Part shown: in pieces, positions 9,494 through 18,743 of the stretch | Numbering within the stretch: position 1 is the first letter of the stretch | Layout: the number at the start of each line of letters is the position of its first letter | NCBI RefSeq assembly: GCF_002163625.1 | Contig: NZ_CP020892.1 | Span: 1,612,001 to 1,676,000, forward strand | Direction of reading: 5' to 3' | From: Pseudomonas sp. M30-35 | Lineage (GTDB): Bacteria; Pseudomonadota; Gammaproteobacteria; Pseudomonadales; Pseudomonadaceae | Length of the DNA: 64,000 nt | Translations under genes and position numbers: made by a program | Notes under the pieces: model-generated | Database searches by the model: none | Told to the model about the DNA's origin: nothing | What the model saw: only the letters and a program-made list of their open reading frames with translations

Positions 9494-10552
9494 ATGACGC
9501 AGATTTCCGAACGCCTTCTGGTTCAGGCGCACTTAGATGCCAAGCAACCGGCGCCGCTGACCGCTGAGCAAGAAGCTTTTTATCGCGCTGAAATTGCCGC
9601 GGAGCTAAAAAAGCAGAACGCCGTGTTGGTCGCACATTATTACTGTGATCCGGTGCTGCAAGCGCTGGCCGAAGAAACTGGCGGCTGTGTTTCTGACTCG
9701 CTGGAGATGGCGCGTTTTGGTAACGAGCACGAGGCACAAACCGTGCTGGTGGCAGGCGTTAAATTCATGGGTGAGACGGCGAAGATTCTCAACCCTGAAA
9801 AGCGCGTGCTGATGCCGACGCTGGAAGCCACTTGCTCGTTAGACCTGGGTTGCCCGATCAATGAGTTTGCTGCTTTTTGTGATCAGCATCCTGAGCGCAC
9901 CGTGGTGGTTTACGCCAATACTTCAGCAGCGGTTAAAGCGCGTGCCGACTGGGTGGTGACATCGAGTTGTGCGGTTGAGATTGTTGAGCACTTGATGGAC
10001 AACGGTGAAAAAATCATCTGGGCACCTGACCAACACCTCGGCCGTTATATCCAGAACAAGACCGGTGCAGACATGCTGTTGTGGGATGGCGCCTGCATTG
10101 TCCACGAAGAATTCAAAGCCAAGCAGCTTGAAGACATGAAGGCGCTGTATCCAGACGCTGCAGTGTTGGTTCACCCGGAATCACCAACTGCGGTGATTGA
10201 GTTGGCCGATGCTGTCGGTTCGACCAGCCAACTGATTGCGGCTGCGCAAAGCTTGCCGAATAAGAAATTAATCGTCGCAACCGACCGCGGTATTTTCTAC
10301 AAGATGCAGCAGTTGTGCCCGGATAAAGAATTTGTCGAGGCGCCAACCGCTGGTAACGGCGCGGCATGCCGGAGTTGCGCGCATTGCCCGTGGATGGCGA
10401 TGAATACCCTTGAGCGTACGCTGAGTTGCCTGCGTGAAGGCAGCAATGAAATCTTTGTCGATTCAGCGCTGATTCCCAAGGCGATCAAACCGCTGACGCG
10501 CATGCTTGAGTTCACCAAGGCGGCGCGCATGAGGCTGTCCGGTAACGCCTGA
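9494..10552 (+). CDS. nadA: NadA quinolinate synthase
   Basis: NadA condenses iminoaspartate (from NadB) with dihydroxyacetone phosphate to make quinolinate, the de novo precursor of NAD. The 352-residue length is normal for the Pseudomonas/E. coli type. The three cysteines expected to hold the catalytic 4Fe-4S cluster are C114, C201 and C298, the last within [10 protein letters not shown]. The N-terminal VAHYYCDP motif is also typical. An IS110-family element begins about 140 bp downstream; on the other side of that element bepA runs convergently. Confidence 0.97.
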   Translation: MTQISERLLVQAHLDAKQPAPLTAEQEAFYRAEIAAELKKQNAVLVAHYYCDPVLQALAEETGGCVSDSLEMARFGNEHEAQTVLVAGVKFMGETAKILNPEKRVLMPTLEATCSLDLGCPINEFAAFCDQHPERTVVVYANTSAAVKARADWVVTSSCAVEIVEHLMDNGEKIIWAPDQHLGRYIQNKTGADMLLWDGACIVHEEFKAKQLEDMKALYPDAAVLVHPESPTAVIELADAVGSTSQLIAAAQSLPNKKLIVATDRGIFYKMQQLCPDKEFVEAPTAGNGAACRSCAHCPWMAMNTLERTLSCLREGSNEIFVDSALIPKAIKPLTRMLEFTKAARMRLSGNA

Positions 10553-10624
10553 GGCGGGTAGGGCTTCATTCACAACTGCTGTTAACGCGTCGCGCTTATT
10601 GTTGAGGTCTTGCCGTGAGTTTGC

Positions 10625-10650
10625 GGTGGACAAGCTTCGCGTTGTCCGCC
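10625..10650. repeat. REP-like hairpin, family member 1
   Basis: GGTGGACAA (10625-10633) pairs with TTGTCCGCC (10642-10650) across a loop containing GCTTCG. Related hairpins with the same GCTTCG loop lie near 42981 and 49411. This copy sits just left of the IS110-family element. Confidence 0.65.
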
Positions 10651-10733
10651 CTTGTATCTCGACTACTGCTTATTTTAGAGCGATAGTTCCCGATTGATCC
10701 TCGGGGGAGCGAGTGCAAGCCGTGTCCGCCCTA

Positions 10734-10878
10734 AAGCTTCGAGCTTGTAACGTAGATAGCGCTGCACTCCTCCGCACTCATCCAGTAAGTCCGAACGGTA
10801 TCCTGAGCCTCGAGCTCGCATCAGCAAGGTTGGACGGATGAAGTGATGATCGACCTAACTCAATGAGGAGTAAGCGTC
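10734..10878 (+). ncRNA. Candidate bridge RNA in the IS left end
   Basis: The non-coding left end can fold extensively. A short hairpin lies at 10734-10746 (AAGCT-TCG-AGCTT). A larger stem-loop spans 10775-10845: CACTCATCC (10775-10783) pairs with GGATGAAGTG (10836-10845) with one bulge, then GTCC (10789-10792) with GGAC (10832-10835) and AAC with GTT, then CTGA (10803-10806) with TCAG (10821-10824). A long stem with internal loops upstream of an IS110 transposase is what is expected of a bridge RNA, but the binding loops have not been matched to target or donor. Confidence 0.4.
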
Positions 10879-11853
10879 ATGACGATAGTTGTCGGCATCG
10901 ACATAGCTAAACAGACCTTCGATATCGCCACTCTGCAAGATAACGGCAAGTACCGCACCAAAGCCAAGCTGAGTAATAACGCTGCGGGCTTTGAGGTCTT
11001 TCGGCAGTGGCTGCTTAAGCACGCTGAAGCCGATGCCTGGGTCGTAATGGAGGCCACTGGCATCTATCACGAAGCTTTGGCTGAGTGGCTGTTTAAGCTG
11101 GGTTACCGTGTTTGCGTCCTTAACCCCGCACAAATGGCCTATTACGCTCGCAGCCAGCTGCAGCGGGTAAAGACGGATAAAGTCGATGCCAAGCTCATCG
11201 CTGACTATGGCCGCAGGCATCAGACCGAACTACGAGCTTGGCAGCCTGAGCAGCCTTCTATTCGCCGTCTGAAAGCGTTAGTGCGCCGTTTGAAGGATTT
11301 GCAGGAGCTGGAGCAAATCGAACAAAACCGCCTAGATGTGACCAACGAACAGAAGGTCAGGGCGTCAATTGAATCGGTGCTTGAGCACTTGCGTCAACAA
11401 ATCGATGAAACGCTAAAGGCGATCAAACAGCACTTCGATGACAACGACGATCTACGCGGCCAGCGAGACCTGCTAACCAGTATCGACGGCATTGCGGACA
11501 GAACCGCAGCGCTTGTACTGGCGGAGTTGGGCGATATCGAACGCTTCGAAAGCAGCCGTGCGGTCACGGCCTTTGCCGGACTTAATCCCAGGTTACAAGA
11601 ATCAGGAATGCTCAAAGGTCATGTGCGGATATCGCGCATGGGCTCAGTTAGGTTACGCGCCGGGCTTTATATGCCAGGTATCGTATCCATCACTCGTAAC
11701 CCCGCTATTCGGGCACTGGCTGAGCGAATGAGAGCCAATGGCAAAACGGGTAAACAGATCATCTGCGCAGCTATGCGCAAGCTGCTCTGCATTGCCTACG
11801 GAGTACTAAAATCCGGAAAACCATTTGACCCTCTTCTCGCTATTGCAAGATGA
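10879..11853 (+). CDS. IS110-family transposase (DEDD recombinase)
   Basis: The 324-residue protein has the N-terminal RuvC-like DEDD domain with D8 (VGIDIAK), E58 (VVMEATG), D100 and D103 (KTDKVD). A central helical region is followed by the C-terminal Transposase_20 domain beginning near LLTSIDGIADRTA, with the family stretch AFAGLNPRL.ESG and ISRMGSVRLR (about residues 231-260) that carries the conserved serine region. The gene is intact, starts with ATG at 10879 behind GAGGAG, and could be active. These enzymes recombine DNA through a Holliday-junction-like intermediate directed by an element-encoded RNA. Confidence 0.92.
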   Translation: MTIVVGIDIAKQTFDIATLQDNGKYRTKAKLSNNAAGFEVFRQWLLKHAEADAWVVMEATGIYHEALAEWLFKLGYRVCVLNPAQMAYYARSQLQRVKTDKVDAKLIADYGRRHQTELRAWQPEQPSIRRLKALVRRLKDLQELEQIEQNRLDVTNEQKVRASIESVLEHLRQQIDETLKAIKQHFDDNDDLRGQRDLLTSIDGIADRTAALVLAELGDIERFESSRAVTAFAGLNPRLQESGMLKGHVRISRMGSVRLRAGLYMPGIVSITRNPAIRALAERMRANGKTGKQIICAAMRKLLCIAYGVLKSGKPFDPLLAIAR

Positions 11854-11878
11854 GGATCAAGACGGTATCTACGGTCGA

Positions 11879-13312
11879 TTAGTTAAGCATTTCGTCGATC
11901 ATGCGTTTCTCGGCAATCAACTCACGCTGGCGAGCATCAATCCGTGAGGCCAGTTGGAAGTTGTTGGTGGCGCGACGTTTGGCGTAGTCAAGTTGCTCAA
12001 TTGCCTGCTTGTAGTCACCAACCAAAGCAAAGAACTCGGCACGGGCCTGGTGCAGGCCAATTCTATTGCCGCTGAGGCCGCGTACTTCTGCAACCTGATA
12101 CCAGACGTCAGGATCCTTCGGTCGCGACTTGAGAAGGGCGTTGAGCTTGCTCTCGGCGTCTTGAGTGCGGCCTTGGCGGATCATCAAGTCGACCCGTGCC
12201 TGATTCAATGGATAATTGTCAGGAGAGTCGCGCAGCATCCGCTCAAGGCGGCTTTGTGCGTCGCTCAAGCGGCTAGCCGCAGTATCCAGGCTGACCTGGG
12301 CGAGGTTGTAGGGAACCGATTTGGGCGATTTGCTCAGCAACTGCTTGAGAATTTCACCGGCTTCTTTCTGGCGGCCGCCTTTTATTAGCGCAATAGCCAG
12401 GCCATAACGTGCGGCGTCGTTGTTCGGGTCTTCTGTCAGTTCTGCGCGAAAGCGTTTTGCCGCAAGCCCTGGAGTGCCTTCATAAAACAGCTGCACCCGT
12501 GCGCGCATTATCTGGTATTCCAAGCTGTCTTCCTTGCCGCCGCTCGGCAACTGCGCCGCGCGGTTGCGGGTATCGGCGATACGTGACTCAGACACCGGGT
12601 GAGTCAGCAGGAACTCGGGAGGCATGCGGTCATAACGGTATTGGCGCATCAAGTGCTCAAACATCGCTGGCATGGCTTTCGGATCGTAACCGGCTTTCTC
12701 CAGGTTGATGATGCCGATGCGGTCGGCTTCAGCTTCGTTTTGCCGGGAAAAGCGCCGTTGCTCCTGAATCGCCGCTGCCTGTGTCGAGGCAATTGCCGCA
12801 ATACCGGCGTCACCTGCGCCTGCTGCTGCTGCGACAATGCCGGCAAGCATGGCTGCCATCACCGGCAGTTGCATGCGTTGCTGGGCCTCAAGGCCGCGAG
12901 CAAAGTGGCGTTGCGATAAGTGAGCTAATTCGTGAGCGAGTACCGAGGCATATTCGGCTTCAGTTTCGGCATATAGAAACAGGCCGCCGTTAACCCCGAT
13001 TATCCCGCCAGGCGCCGCGAATGCGTTGATCTGCGGACTGTTCAACAGGACAAACTCAAGCCGGCGGTCATTCAGTTGGCTGCTTTCACTGAGCCGATAA
13101 ACGCTGGTCTCGACGAAGTCTTTGAGCTGTGGGTCGGATAACTGGCTGACCTGACCGCGCAGCAGACTCAACCAGGCTCTGCCCAGCTGATGCTCTTGCT
13201 GGGGGGAGACAATTGCCGAGCTGGCGTCGCCTAATGACGGTAAGTCGCTGGCAGCCTGAGCCGAGGCTGACAGGCAGGCAAGCGTCAAAAGGGCAGGGCG
13301 CAGGAAATTCAT
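11879..13312 (-). CDS. bepA: BepA-like M48 periplasmic metalloprotease/chaperone
   Basis: This is a periplasmic zinc protease of the BepA (YfgC) type that assists or degrades outer-membrane proteins such as LptD at the BAM machine. The 477-residue precursor has a signal peptide ending near SAQA (residues 17-20), the zinc motif HELAH at 127-131 with the further ligand in NEAEADRIG, and a C-terminal TPR domain (about 270-477). It is convergent with nadA and the IS element, whose right end lies within about 20 bp of its stop codon. Length and domain order match BepA. Confidence 0.9.
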   Translation of the reverse strand: MNFLRPALLTLACLSASAQAASDLPSLGDASSAIVSPQQEHQLGRAWLSLLRGQVSQLSDPQLKDFVETSVYRLSESSQLNDRRLEFVLLNSPQINAFAAPGGIIGVNGGLFLYAETEAEYASVLAHELAHLSQRHFARGLEAQQRMQLPVMAAMLAGIVAAAAGAGDAGIAAIASTQAAAIQEQRRFSRQNEAEADRIGIINLEKAGYDPKAMPAMFEHLMRQYRYDRMPPEFLLTHPVSESRIADTRNRAAQLPSGGKEDSLEYQIMRARVQLFYEGTPGLAAKRFRAELTEDPNNDAARYGLAIALIKGGRQKEAGEILKQLLSKSPKSVPYNLAQVSLDTAASRLSDAQSRLERMLRDSPDNYPLNQARVDLMIRQGRTQDAESKLNALLKSRPKDPDVWYQVAEVRGLSGNRIGLHQARAEFFALVGDYKQAIEQLDYAKRRATNNFQLASRIDARQRELIAEKRMIDEMLN

Positions 13313-13681
13313 TCAAGTTGCTCTTGGTTTTTCTAGTGTCCCTACTGTAGCTGTGATCAGGTTGCGATGACTAGCGTCTCCAGGAAACCGTTGGAAAGTT
13401 CTGTGAAAGATACTGTGAGGCAGCCCTTCGCTGCGGCAACCGACGCTGGGGCAGCCGTTCGCTATTCGGCTGCTGCCACCGCCAGTCCTTGCGCCCTGTA
13501 CTTGCGCCGCTTGCACCGTCCCTTGGCGGCTCTACTGAGCATGGCATCCTTGGGTTACATCGCGTATGTTGCGCTTCGACAATCGTACCTGAGCGCGCAT
13601 GTGGGTTATGCGGTTGTGAGTCATGAAATAACCGGTAAAAATATCAAGCATATTATCCGGCAGAATTTTGGAGATAGTTTG
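13313..13681. other. Divergent intergenic region bepA / tusA-like
   Basis: About 370 bp lie between two divergent genes. One forward frame stays open from 13367 into the tusA-like gene, but its translation has no recognisable domain and precedes a good ribosome binding site, so I treat it as non-coding. The region presumably holds both promoters. Confidence 0.5.
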
Positions 13682-13933
13682 ATGGCTGATGTGCAAGATT
13701 CGCCTCCAGCGTTTGATGCAGAGGTCGATGCCAGCGGTTTGAATTGCCCGATGCCACTGCTTAAAGCCAAACTTGAGTTGAATAAACTGGTCAGTGGCAA
13801 TGTGCTCAAAGTGACCGCAACGGATGCTGGCTCACAGCGCGATTTTCGCGCTTTCGCTACTCTGGCAGGCCACGGCCTGTTGCATGAAGAAGTGCAGGAC
13901 GGGGTTTATCGTTATTGGTTACGCAAAGCTTAA
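13682..13933 (+). CDS. TusA/SirA-family sulfur-carrier-like protein
   Basis: This small (83-residue) protein has the TusA/SirA fold. The signature CPMPLLKAK contains Cys22 in the Cys-Pro-x-Pro motif, and the segment VTATDAGSQRDF is typical. The start at 13682 has GGAGA nine bases upstream. The frame is open much further upstream (to 13367), but that part is not homologous to anything I recognise. In P. aeruginosa the orthologue at this position (PA1006, from memory) affects molybdenum homeostasis and nitrate respiration, so it may not be the tRNA-thiolation TusA itself. Confidence 0.88.
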   Translation: MADVQDSPPAFDAEVDASGLNCPMPLLKAKLELNKLVSGNVLKVTATDAGSQRDFRAFATLAGHGLLHEEVQDGVYRYWLRKA

Positions 13934-13983
13934 GCGATGCCGGTTGGTAGTGCGGCTCATTATCGGTTGATCAAGGATTTTTA

Positions 13984-15063
13984 ATGCTCAAGGTTTTACG
14001 CGATTGGCTACACCGTTATTTCTCTGATGAGCAGGCGGTGATACTGGCAGTTTTGCTGGTTGTTGGCTTTGGCTTGATTTTGACCCTAGGCGGCATGTTG
14101 GCGCCTGTATTAACGGGTCTGGTTTTGGCTTTTTTAATGCAAGGCATGGTCAGTGCGCTTGAGCGCATTCGCGTGCCGCATATCATTTCGGTGTGGTTGG
14201 TCTTTGCTTTATTTGTCAGCGGTCTTGCGTTAATCATTCTGGGGTTGATGCCGTTGCTCTGGCATCAGCTCAGCACGTTATTCAATGAGTTGCCGCGCAT
14301 GCTGGGCGAGTGGCAATCATTGTTTATGATGCTGCCTGAGCGTTATCCGGGCTTAGTCACCGAGCAACAGATCGTGCAGTCGATCGAGTCGCTGCGTGGC
14401 GGGGCAGGTCGATTCGGCCAGTGGGCCTTGTCGTTCTCGCTGTCGAGTCTGCCGGTGTTGATCAGCGTGATGATCTATCTGGTACTGGTACCGATCCTGG
14501 TGTTTTTCTTCCTCAAGGATCGCGAAGTCATCGGTCAATGGTTCCGTGGGTATCTGCCGCAAGAACGAACCCTGATCAGCCAGGTCGCAACCGAGATGAA
14601 CAAGCAGATCGCCAATTACATTCGCGGCAAAGTGATCGAAATTATCATTTGCGGTGTGGTGACCTACATTGCCTTTGCTGCGCTCGGCCTCAACTATCCC
14701 GCATTGCTGGCACTGGCTGTGGGTTTATCAGTGGTGGTGCCGTATATCGGCGCAGTCGTGGTGACGGTTCCAGTGGCGCTGATTGGCTTGTTCCAGTGGG
14801 GGTTTGGTGATCAGTTTCTCTACTTGATGCTGGTTTACTCGATCATCCAGGCGCTCGATGGCAATGTGCTGGTGCCGCTGCTGTTCTCTGAGGCGGTCAA
14901 TCTGCATCCGGTAGCGATCATCTGTGCGGTATTGCTGTTCGGCGGCCTGTGGGGCTTTTGGGGCGTGTTCTTTGCGATCCCATTAGCCACTCTGTTCAAG
15001 GCACTATTGGACGCGTGGCCGCGAGTGGAGGTCATCGAACCCCCTCAGCAGTCTTGCTTATAA
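13984..15063 (+). CDS. AI-2E/PerM family membrane permease
   Basis: This 359-residue polytopic protein of the PerM/AI-2E transporter family (formerly UPF0118) has about seven to eight membrane helices: a pair near residues 17-55, one at 73-95, and a C-terminal cluster from about 155 to 340. The conserved PxxLFxxxVNLHPV region appears as PLLFSEAVNLHPVAI. Substrates are unknown for most members, so I give no symbol. It follows the tusA-like gene by about 50 bp, probably in one transcript, and ends in a bidirectional terminator shared with bcp. Confidence 0.85.
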   Translation: MLKVLRDWLHRYFSDEQAVILAVLLVVGFGLILTLGGMLAPVLTGLVLAFLMQGMVSALERIRVPHIISVWLVFALFVSGLALIILGLMPLLWHQLSTLFNELPRMLGEWQSLFMMLPERYPGLVTEQQIVQSIESLRGGAGRFGQWALSFSLSSLPVLISVMIYLVLVPILVFFFLKDREVIGQWFRGYLPQERTLISQVATEMNKQIANYIRGKVIEIIICGVVTYIAFAALGLNYPALLALAVGLSVVVPYIGAVVVTVPVALIGLFQWGFGDQFLYLMLVYSIIQALDGNVLVPLLFSEAVNLHPVAIICAVLLFGGLWGFWGVFFAIPLATLFKALLDAWPRVEVIEPPQQSCL

Positions 15064-15106
15064 GTTATGCAGTTTGAGTGGTTTAGCCCACTAGAACTCC
15101 ACGCAC

Positions 15107-15137
15107 AAAAAAAGGCCACTTAAACAGTGGCCTTTTT
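15107..15137. terminator. Bidirectional terminator between perM-like gene and bcp
   Basis: GGCCACT (15114-15120) pairs with AGTGGCC (15126-15132) around TAAAC. A-runs lie on the left and T-runs on the right, so it can work for both convergent genes. Confidence 0.9.
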
Positions 15138-15151
15138 CGTACTTAGGGTAA

Positions 15152-15625
15152 TCAGGCTTTATTGAGTTCTTGTGCCGCCGCCAGCACGGCATCCACGTGC
15201 CCCGGGACTTTAACCCCACGCCACTCCTGGCGCAGTACACCGTCTTTGTCGATCAGGAAGGTGCTGCGATCAACGCCCATGTATTCCTTGCCATAAAGCT
15301 TTTTCAGCTTGATCACCGCAAACAAATTGCACACGGCTTCATCTTTGTCGGAGATCAACTCAAACGGAAAGCCCTGCTTGGCCTTGAAGTTTTCGTGGGA
15401 CTTCAAACCGTCGCGCGACACCCCGAAGATCTGCGTGTTAGCGGCCTGAAAATCGGCAAACCGATCACGAAAGCCTTGGCCTTCGGTGGTGCAGCCTGGC
15501 GTGCTGTCCTTCGGATAGAAGTAGATCACCACTTGTTGACCTTTGAGTGCGGACAACTGGAATTGCTGCTCGCTGGTGGCTGGTGCCTGGAAATCGGTTA
15601 CCGGAACGTCAATTTTCACTGTCAT
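15152..15625 (-). CDS. bcp: Bcp thioredoxin-dependent peroxiredoxin
   Basis: Bcp is an AhpC/TSA-family thiol peroxidase that reduces hydrogen and organic peroxides in the cytoplasm. It is 157 residues long. The peroxidatic cysteine lies in DSTPGCTTEG; the second cysteine found five residues later in E. coli Bcp (CTxxxC) is absent, as in other Pseudomonas copies, so it presumably uses a one-Cys or different resolving route. The start at 15625 has AGGAG at a good distance; the frame is open for 13 more codons without support. gcvR lies upstream on the same strand. Confidence 0.93.
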   Translation of the reverse strand: MTVKIDVPVTDFQAPATSEQQFQLSALKGQQVVIYFYPKDSTPGCTTEGQGFRDRFADFQAANTQIFGVSRDGLKSHENFKAKQGFPFELISDKDEAVCNLFAVIKLKKLYGKEYMGVDRSTFLIDKDGVLRQEWRGVKVPGHVDAVLAAAQELNKA

Positions 15626-15685
15626 ACAAATCTCCTTGGAAAACCCTCTGCAAAACGACTGCACATAACGCTGTGACAGTCGATT

Positions 15686-16243
15686 TTAAGGGGTTTGTGG
15701 GCGCCAGGGCTCGATCAACGCATCCAGGTTGAGAGCATCGGCAAAATCCAGAAACTGATCGCGTAGCCAACTGATTTGCGTGCCCGCTGGCAGCGTGACG
15801 GTTAGCGTGGCATTGAGCATGGTGCCGCCCGTTTGTGGCGCCTGATAGGTGTCACACGTCAGGTTTTCCAGCTCGACGTTATGGTCGATAAAGAACTGGC
15901 ACAACTCATTGAGGATGTCCGGGCGATACACCGAGCTGACATAGGCCACGTAAGGCAACGCCTGCGGACGATTTTCGGTGGCCGCGCTGCGAATCACGTT
16001 AGCGGTAAAGCTGTGCTTCTTGGACAGCGCTGGCAAACTTGTTTCCAGGCGAGCCAGAGCGTCCCAGCTACCCGTGATCTGCAATACCAGAGCGCTGAAC
16101 TCTCCGTGTCGGCTCAAGCGCGTGCTGATTACCGCGCAGCGGTTTTCGTGGCTAGTGCGGCACAGGACGTTAGTCAGCTCCATGGCGTTAGGGCCAAGTG
16201 CGCTGATAACGAGGAATTGTTCGCGTACTGAGGGGGGGGACAT
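15686..16243 (-). CDS. gcvR: GcvR-type ACT-domain regulator
   Basis: This 185-residue protein has two ACT domains (about residues 8-85 and 98-180), the architecture of GcvR, which in E. coli restrains GcvA to control the glycine cleavage system. The first domain begins EQFLVISALGPNAMEL, a usual GcvR-like opening. It precedes bcp by about 60 bp and is divergent from dapA. Whether it controls glycine cleavage in this organism is inference from the name-giving family. Confidence 0.85.
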   Translation of the reverse strand: MSPPSVREQFLVISALGPNAMELTNVLCRTSHENRCAVISTRLSRHGEFSALVLQITGSWDALARLETSLPALSKKHSFTANVIRSAATENRPQALPYVAYVSSVYRPDILNELCQFFIDHNVELENLTCDTYQAPQTGGTMLNATLTVTLPAGTQISWLRDQFLDFADALNLDALIEPWRPQTP

Positions 16244-16600
16244 GCAGCCTTCCTAAAACGATGAGCGAGCGACTTTACCTTAAACAGTGTCGCTCAAAGG
16301 GGGAAGGGTAGCGAAAAGCGCTGCTCAGGGGAATCACCCACGACTAACCGACTGATTAAGCCCAAGGCAAGCGCTGAAAAACACCCTGCGTGGTGATTAT
16401 CAGCTGTATCAAGCTCATAACTTGCAAATACGCCCTGAAACGGGTGTCTCAAGACTGTTTATCCGTGCGCAAAACCTGGCAAAACGGTGTGTAATCCCGG
16501 TTGAGTGGTATCCACTTGCCGGTAACGCTTGCGCTTTGCTTGTGCAAGGCTCATAGCGCCAGTACCATTACGGCTCTCTTTTTTCGGCAGGAGCGGTTGC
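16244..16600. other. Divergent intergenic region gcvR / dapA
   Basis: About 357 bp lie between divergent start codons. A frame continuous with dapA is open from 16529, but the DapA family start is at 16601. The stretch should contain the promoters of both genes; I did not find a convincing operator or riboswitch. Confidence 0.5.
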
Positions 16601-17479
16601 ATGATTGCGGGCAGTATGGTGGCACTGGTCACTCCTATGGATGCACAAGGTGATCTCGACTGGGATAGCCTGAGCAAACTGGTGGATTTCCATCTGCAAG
16701 AAGGCACCAACGCCATCGTCGCGGTCGGCACCACGGGTGAGTCGGCGACGTTGGAAGTGTCTGAGCACATTGAGGCGATCCGTCGCGTTGTTGATCAGGT
16801 AGCGGGGCGCATCCCGGTGATCGCCGGCACTGGCGGCAACTCCACGCGTGAGTCAGTAGAGCTCACCCGCGCCGCCAAAGACGTCGGCGCAGACGCCTGC
16901 CTGCTGGTTACGCCTTACTACAACAAACCGACCCAGGAAGGTTTGTACCTGCATTTCCGGCATATCGCTGAAGCCGTCGCCATTCCGCAGATCCTGTATA
17001 ACGTGCCGGGCCGTACTGTTTGCGACATGCTGCCTGAGACTGTTGAGCGTCTGTCGAAGATCGACAACATCATTGGTATCAAAGAAGCCACTGGTGACTT
17101 GCAGCGCGCAAAAGATGTGATTGATCGCGTCAGCAAAGACTTCCTGGTTTATTCCGGCGACGACGCCACCGCGGTTGAGCTGATGCTGCTGGGCGGTAAA
17201 GGCAATATTTCGGTCACCGCCAACGTTGCGCCACGCGCCATGAGCGACCTTTGCGCCGCTGCAATGCGTGGTGAAGCGGCAATCGCGCGCGCCATCAACG
17301 ACCGTTTGATGCCGCTGCACAAGAACCTGTTTATCGAATCCAACCCGATTCCAGTCAAGTGGGCACTGCACGAGATGGGCATGATGCCAGACGGTATCCG
17401 TCTGCCTCTGACCTGGCTCAGCCCGCGCTGTCATGAGCCGCTGCGTCAGGCCCTGCGCCAGTGCGGCGTATTGGTTTAA
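16601..17479 (+). CDS. dapA: DapA 4-hydroxy-tetrahydrodipicolinate synthase
   Basis: DapA condenses pyruvate with aspartate semialdehyde, the first committed step to lysine and diaminopimelate. It is 292 residues, exactly the usual length. The Schiff-base lysine is K161 in IGIKEATG, the hydroxyl relay residues lie in GTTGES (43-48) and TPYYN (104-108), and R138 binds the second substrate. The ATG at 16601 follows GCAGGAG. bamC begins 17 bases after the stop, forming the conserved dapA-bamC pair. Confidence 0.97.
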   Translation: MIAGSMVALVTPMDAQGDLDWDSLSKLVDFHLQEGTNAIVAVGTTGESATLEVSEHIEAIRRVVDQVAGRIPVIAGTGGNSTRESVELTRAAKDVGADACLLVTPYYNKPTQEGLYLHFRHIAEAVAIPQILYNVPGRTVCDMLPETVERLSKIDNIIGIKEATGDLQRAKDVIDRVSKDFLVYSGDDATAVELMLLGGKGNISVTANVAPRAMSDLCAAAMRGEAAIARAINDRLMPLHKNLFIESNPIPVKWALHEMGMMPDGIRLPLTWLSPRCHEPLRQALRQCGVLV

Positions 17480-17496
17480 TTGAGGAATTACAACGC

Positions 17497-18615
17497 ATGA
17501 AGCGACTGGCCGGACTTACAACACTTGCCTTGATTATCTCCAGCACCAGCGGTTGTGGCTGGATTTGGGGTGAAGATGGTTATTTTCGTGATCGTGGAAG
17601 CGATTACCTGACAGCTCGTCAGACTGCACCTATGCAGCTGCCAGCCGATGTTCACAGCAAACCGCTGGACCCACTGCTGCCTATTCCGCAGCAAGTTGCT
17701 ACTTCAACCGTTGAAGGCGAATACGACATACCGCGCCCTCAGCAATTGCAGGTTCAGGCGGATGCCAGTGAATTTAGCCTGCAGAAGAGTGGCGCTTCAC
17801 GCTGGATCGTTGCTCAGCGTGTGCCTGCCGAAGTCTGGCCAGTGGCGCGTCAGTTTTATGAGTCGAATGGCTTTCGTATTGCCGATGAGCGTCCGCAAAC
17901 CGGCGAGTTCACCACCGACTGGCAGCGTTTTGGCGATCTTTCCGCCGCTATGGCACGTCGTCTGAGCACTCGCGTTTCCGGTTCTACCCCCGATGCAGAA
18001 ACCCGTGTTCGAGTACGTATCGAGCCAGGCGTGCAGCGTAATACAAGTGAAATTTTCGTCGTGAGTGCTGAGCGACCTGCGGGTAGCACTGCCGATGTGG
18101 CCTTCACCGAGAAAAGCATCAACGAAAGTCTTGATGCCGCTTTGCTTGATGAAATGTTGGTGAGCATGGCGCGTAGCACCGAGCAAGGTGGTTCGGTTTC
18201 ACTGCTGGCCGCGCGTGACTACGACACACCAAGCCGTGTGAGCCTGTCGCAAGACGGTAACGGCAACCCAATCCTGACCCTCGGTGCGGACTTCGACCGC
18301 GCTTGGTCTGGTGTTGGCCGCTCGCTGGATTCTGCGGATGTACGTATCGACGACCTCAACCGCAGCCTGGGTGTTTACTACGTCAACCTAGCGGAAGGTT
18401 CCAAATCCAAAGAAGAGGAGCCGGGCTTCTTCAGTAGCTTGTTTGGCAGCGAACCTGATCAAGAAGAGATCGATGCACGTGCCGAGCGTTATCAAGTACG
18501 CCTGACAACAGTGGGTGACAGTGTTCAAGTGTCGGTTGATAAAGACATCAACACCGTTGCACCTGAAGACGTATCGCGCAAAATCCTCGGCCTGATTCAG
18601 GACAACCTGGGTTAA
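17497..18615 (+). CDS. bamC: BamC outer-membrane assembly lipoprotein
   Basis: BamC (NlpB) is a lipoprotein of the beta-barrel assembly machine. The 372-residue precursor has a lipobox ending at Cys20 (STSGC), an unstructured N-terminal segment (about 21-95), and two helix-grip domains. The frame is open from 17461, inside dapA, but the ATG at 17497 follows GAGGAATT and gives a correct lipoprotein signal. It is cotranscribed with dapA and followed by hairpins that likely terminate the operon. Confidence 0.9.
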   Translation: MKRLAGLTTLALIISSTSGCGWIWGEDGYFRDRGSDYLTARQTAPMQLPADVHSKPLDPLLPIPQQVATSTVEGEYDIPRPQQLQVQADASEFSLQKSGASRWIVAQRVPAEVWPVARQFYESNGFRIADERPQTGEFTTDWQRFGDLSAAMARRLSTRVSGSTPDAETRVRVRIEPGVQRNTSEIFVVSAERPAGSTADVAFTEKSINESLDAALLDEMLVSMARSTEQGGSVSLLAARDYDTPSRVSLSQDGNGNPILTLGADFDRAWSGVGRSLDSADVRIDDLNRSLGVYYVNLAEGSKSKEEEPGFFSSLFGSEPDQEEIDARAERYQVRLTTVGDSVQVSVDKDINTVAPEDVSRKILGLIQDNLG

Positions 18616-18690
18616 ACCGATATCACCTGGCTCGGGCCAGGTGGTTTGGACACCGCGCAAGGCTGCACGCGCAGCCCGCATGAAACCGAT

Positions 18691-18723
18691 AGGCGAAACC
18701 CCGTGTTTCGCCTGTTTCGTTTG
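18691..18723 (+). terminator. Probable terminator of dapA-bamC
   Basis: AGGCGAAAC (18691-18699) pairs with GTTTCGCCT (18705-18713) and is followed by a T-rich run. A second hairpin (18624-18631 with 18636-18643) lies closer to bamC. Together they separate the operon from purC. Confidence 0.65.
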
Positions 18724-18743
18724 TTTAAGACGGAAACTCCGAC

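Larger units (their letters stand above)
10689..11862 (+). mobile_element. IS110-family insertion sequence (ends approximate)
   Basis: A single transposase gene is preceded by about 180 bp of non-coding DNA and followed by almost none. A 9-bp inverted repeat, TTGATCCTC at 10694-10702 and GAGGATCAA at 11852-11860, marks subterminal positions; the right copy overlaps the transposase stop codon. Members of this family make no obvious target duplication, so exact ends cannot be read here. The long left end and short right end resemble the IS110 subgroup, in which the guide (bridge) RNA is encoded upstream of the transposase. It lies between nadA and bepA without interrupting either. Confidence 0.8.

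Noticed and set aside
13367..13681. In-frame extension upstream of the tusA-like gene
   Set aside because: No domain or signal, and the ribosome binding site plus family start lie at 13682.
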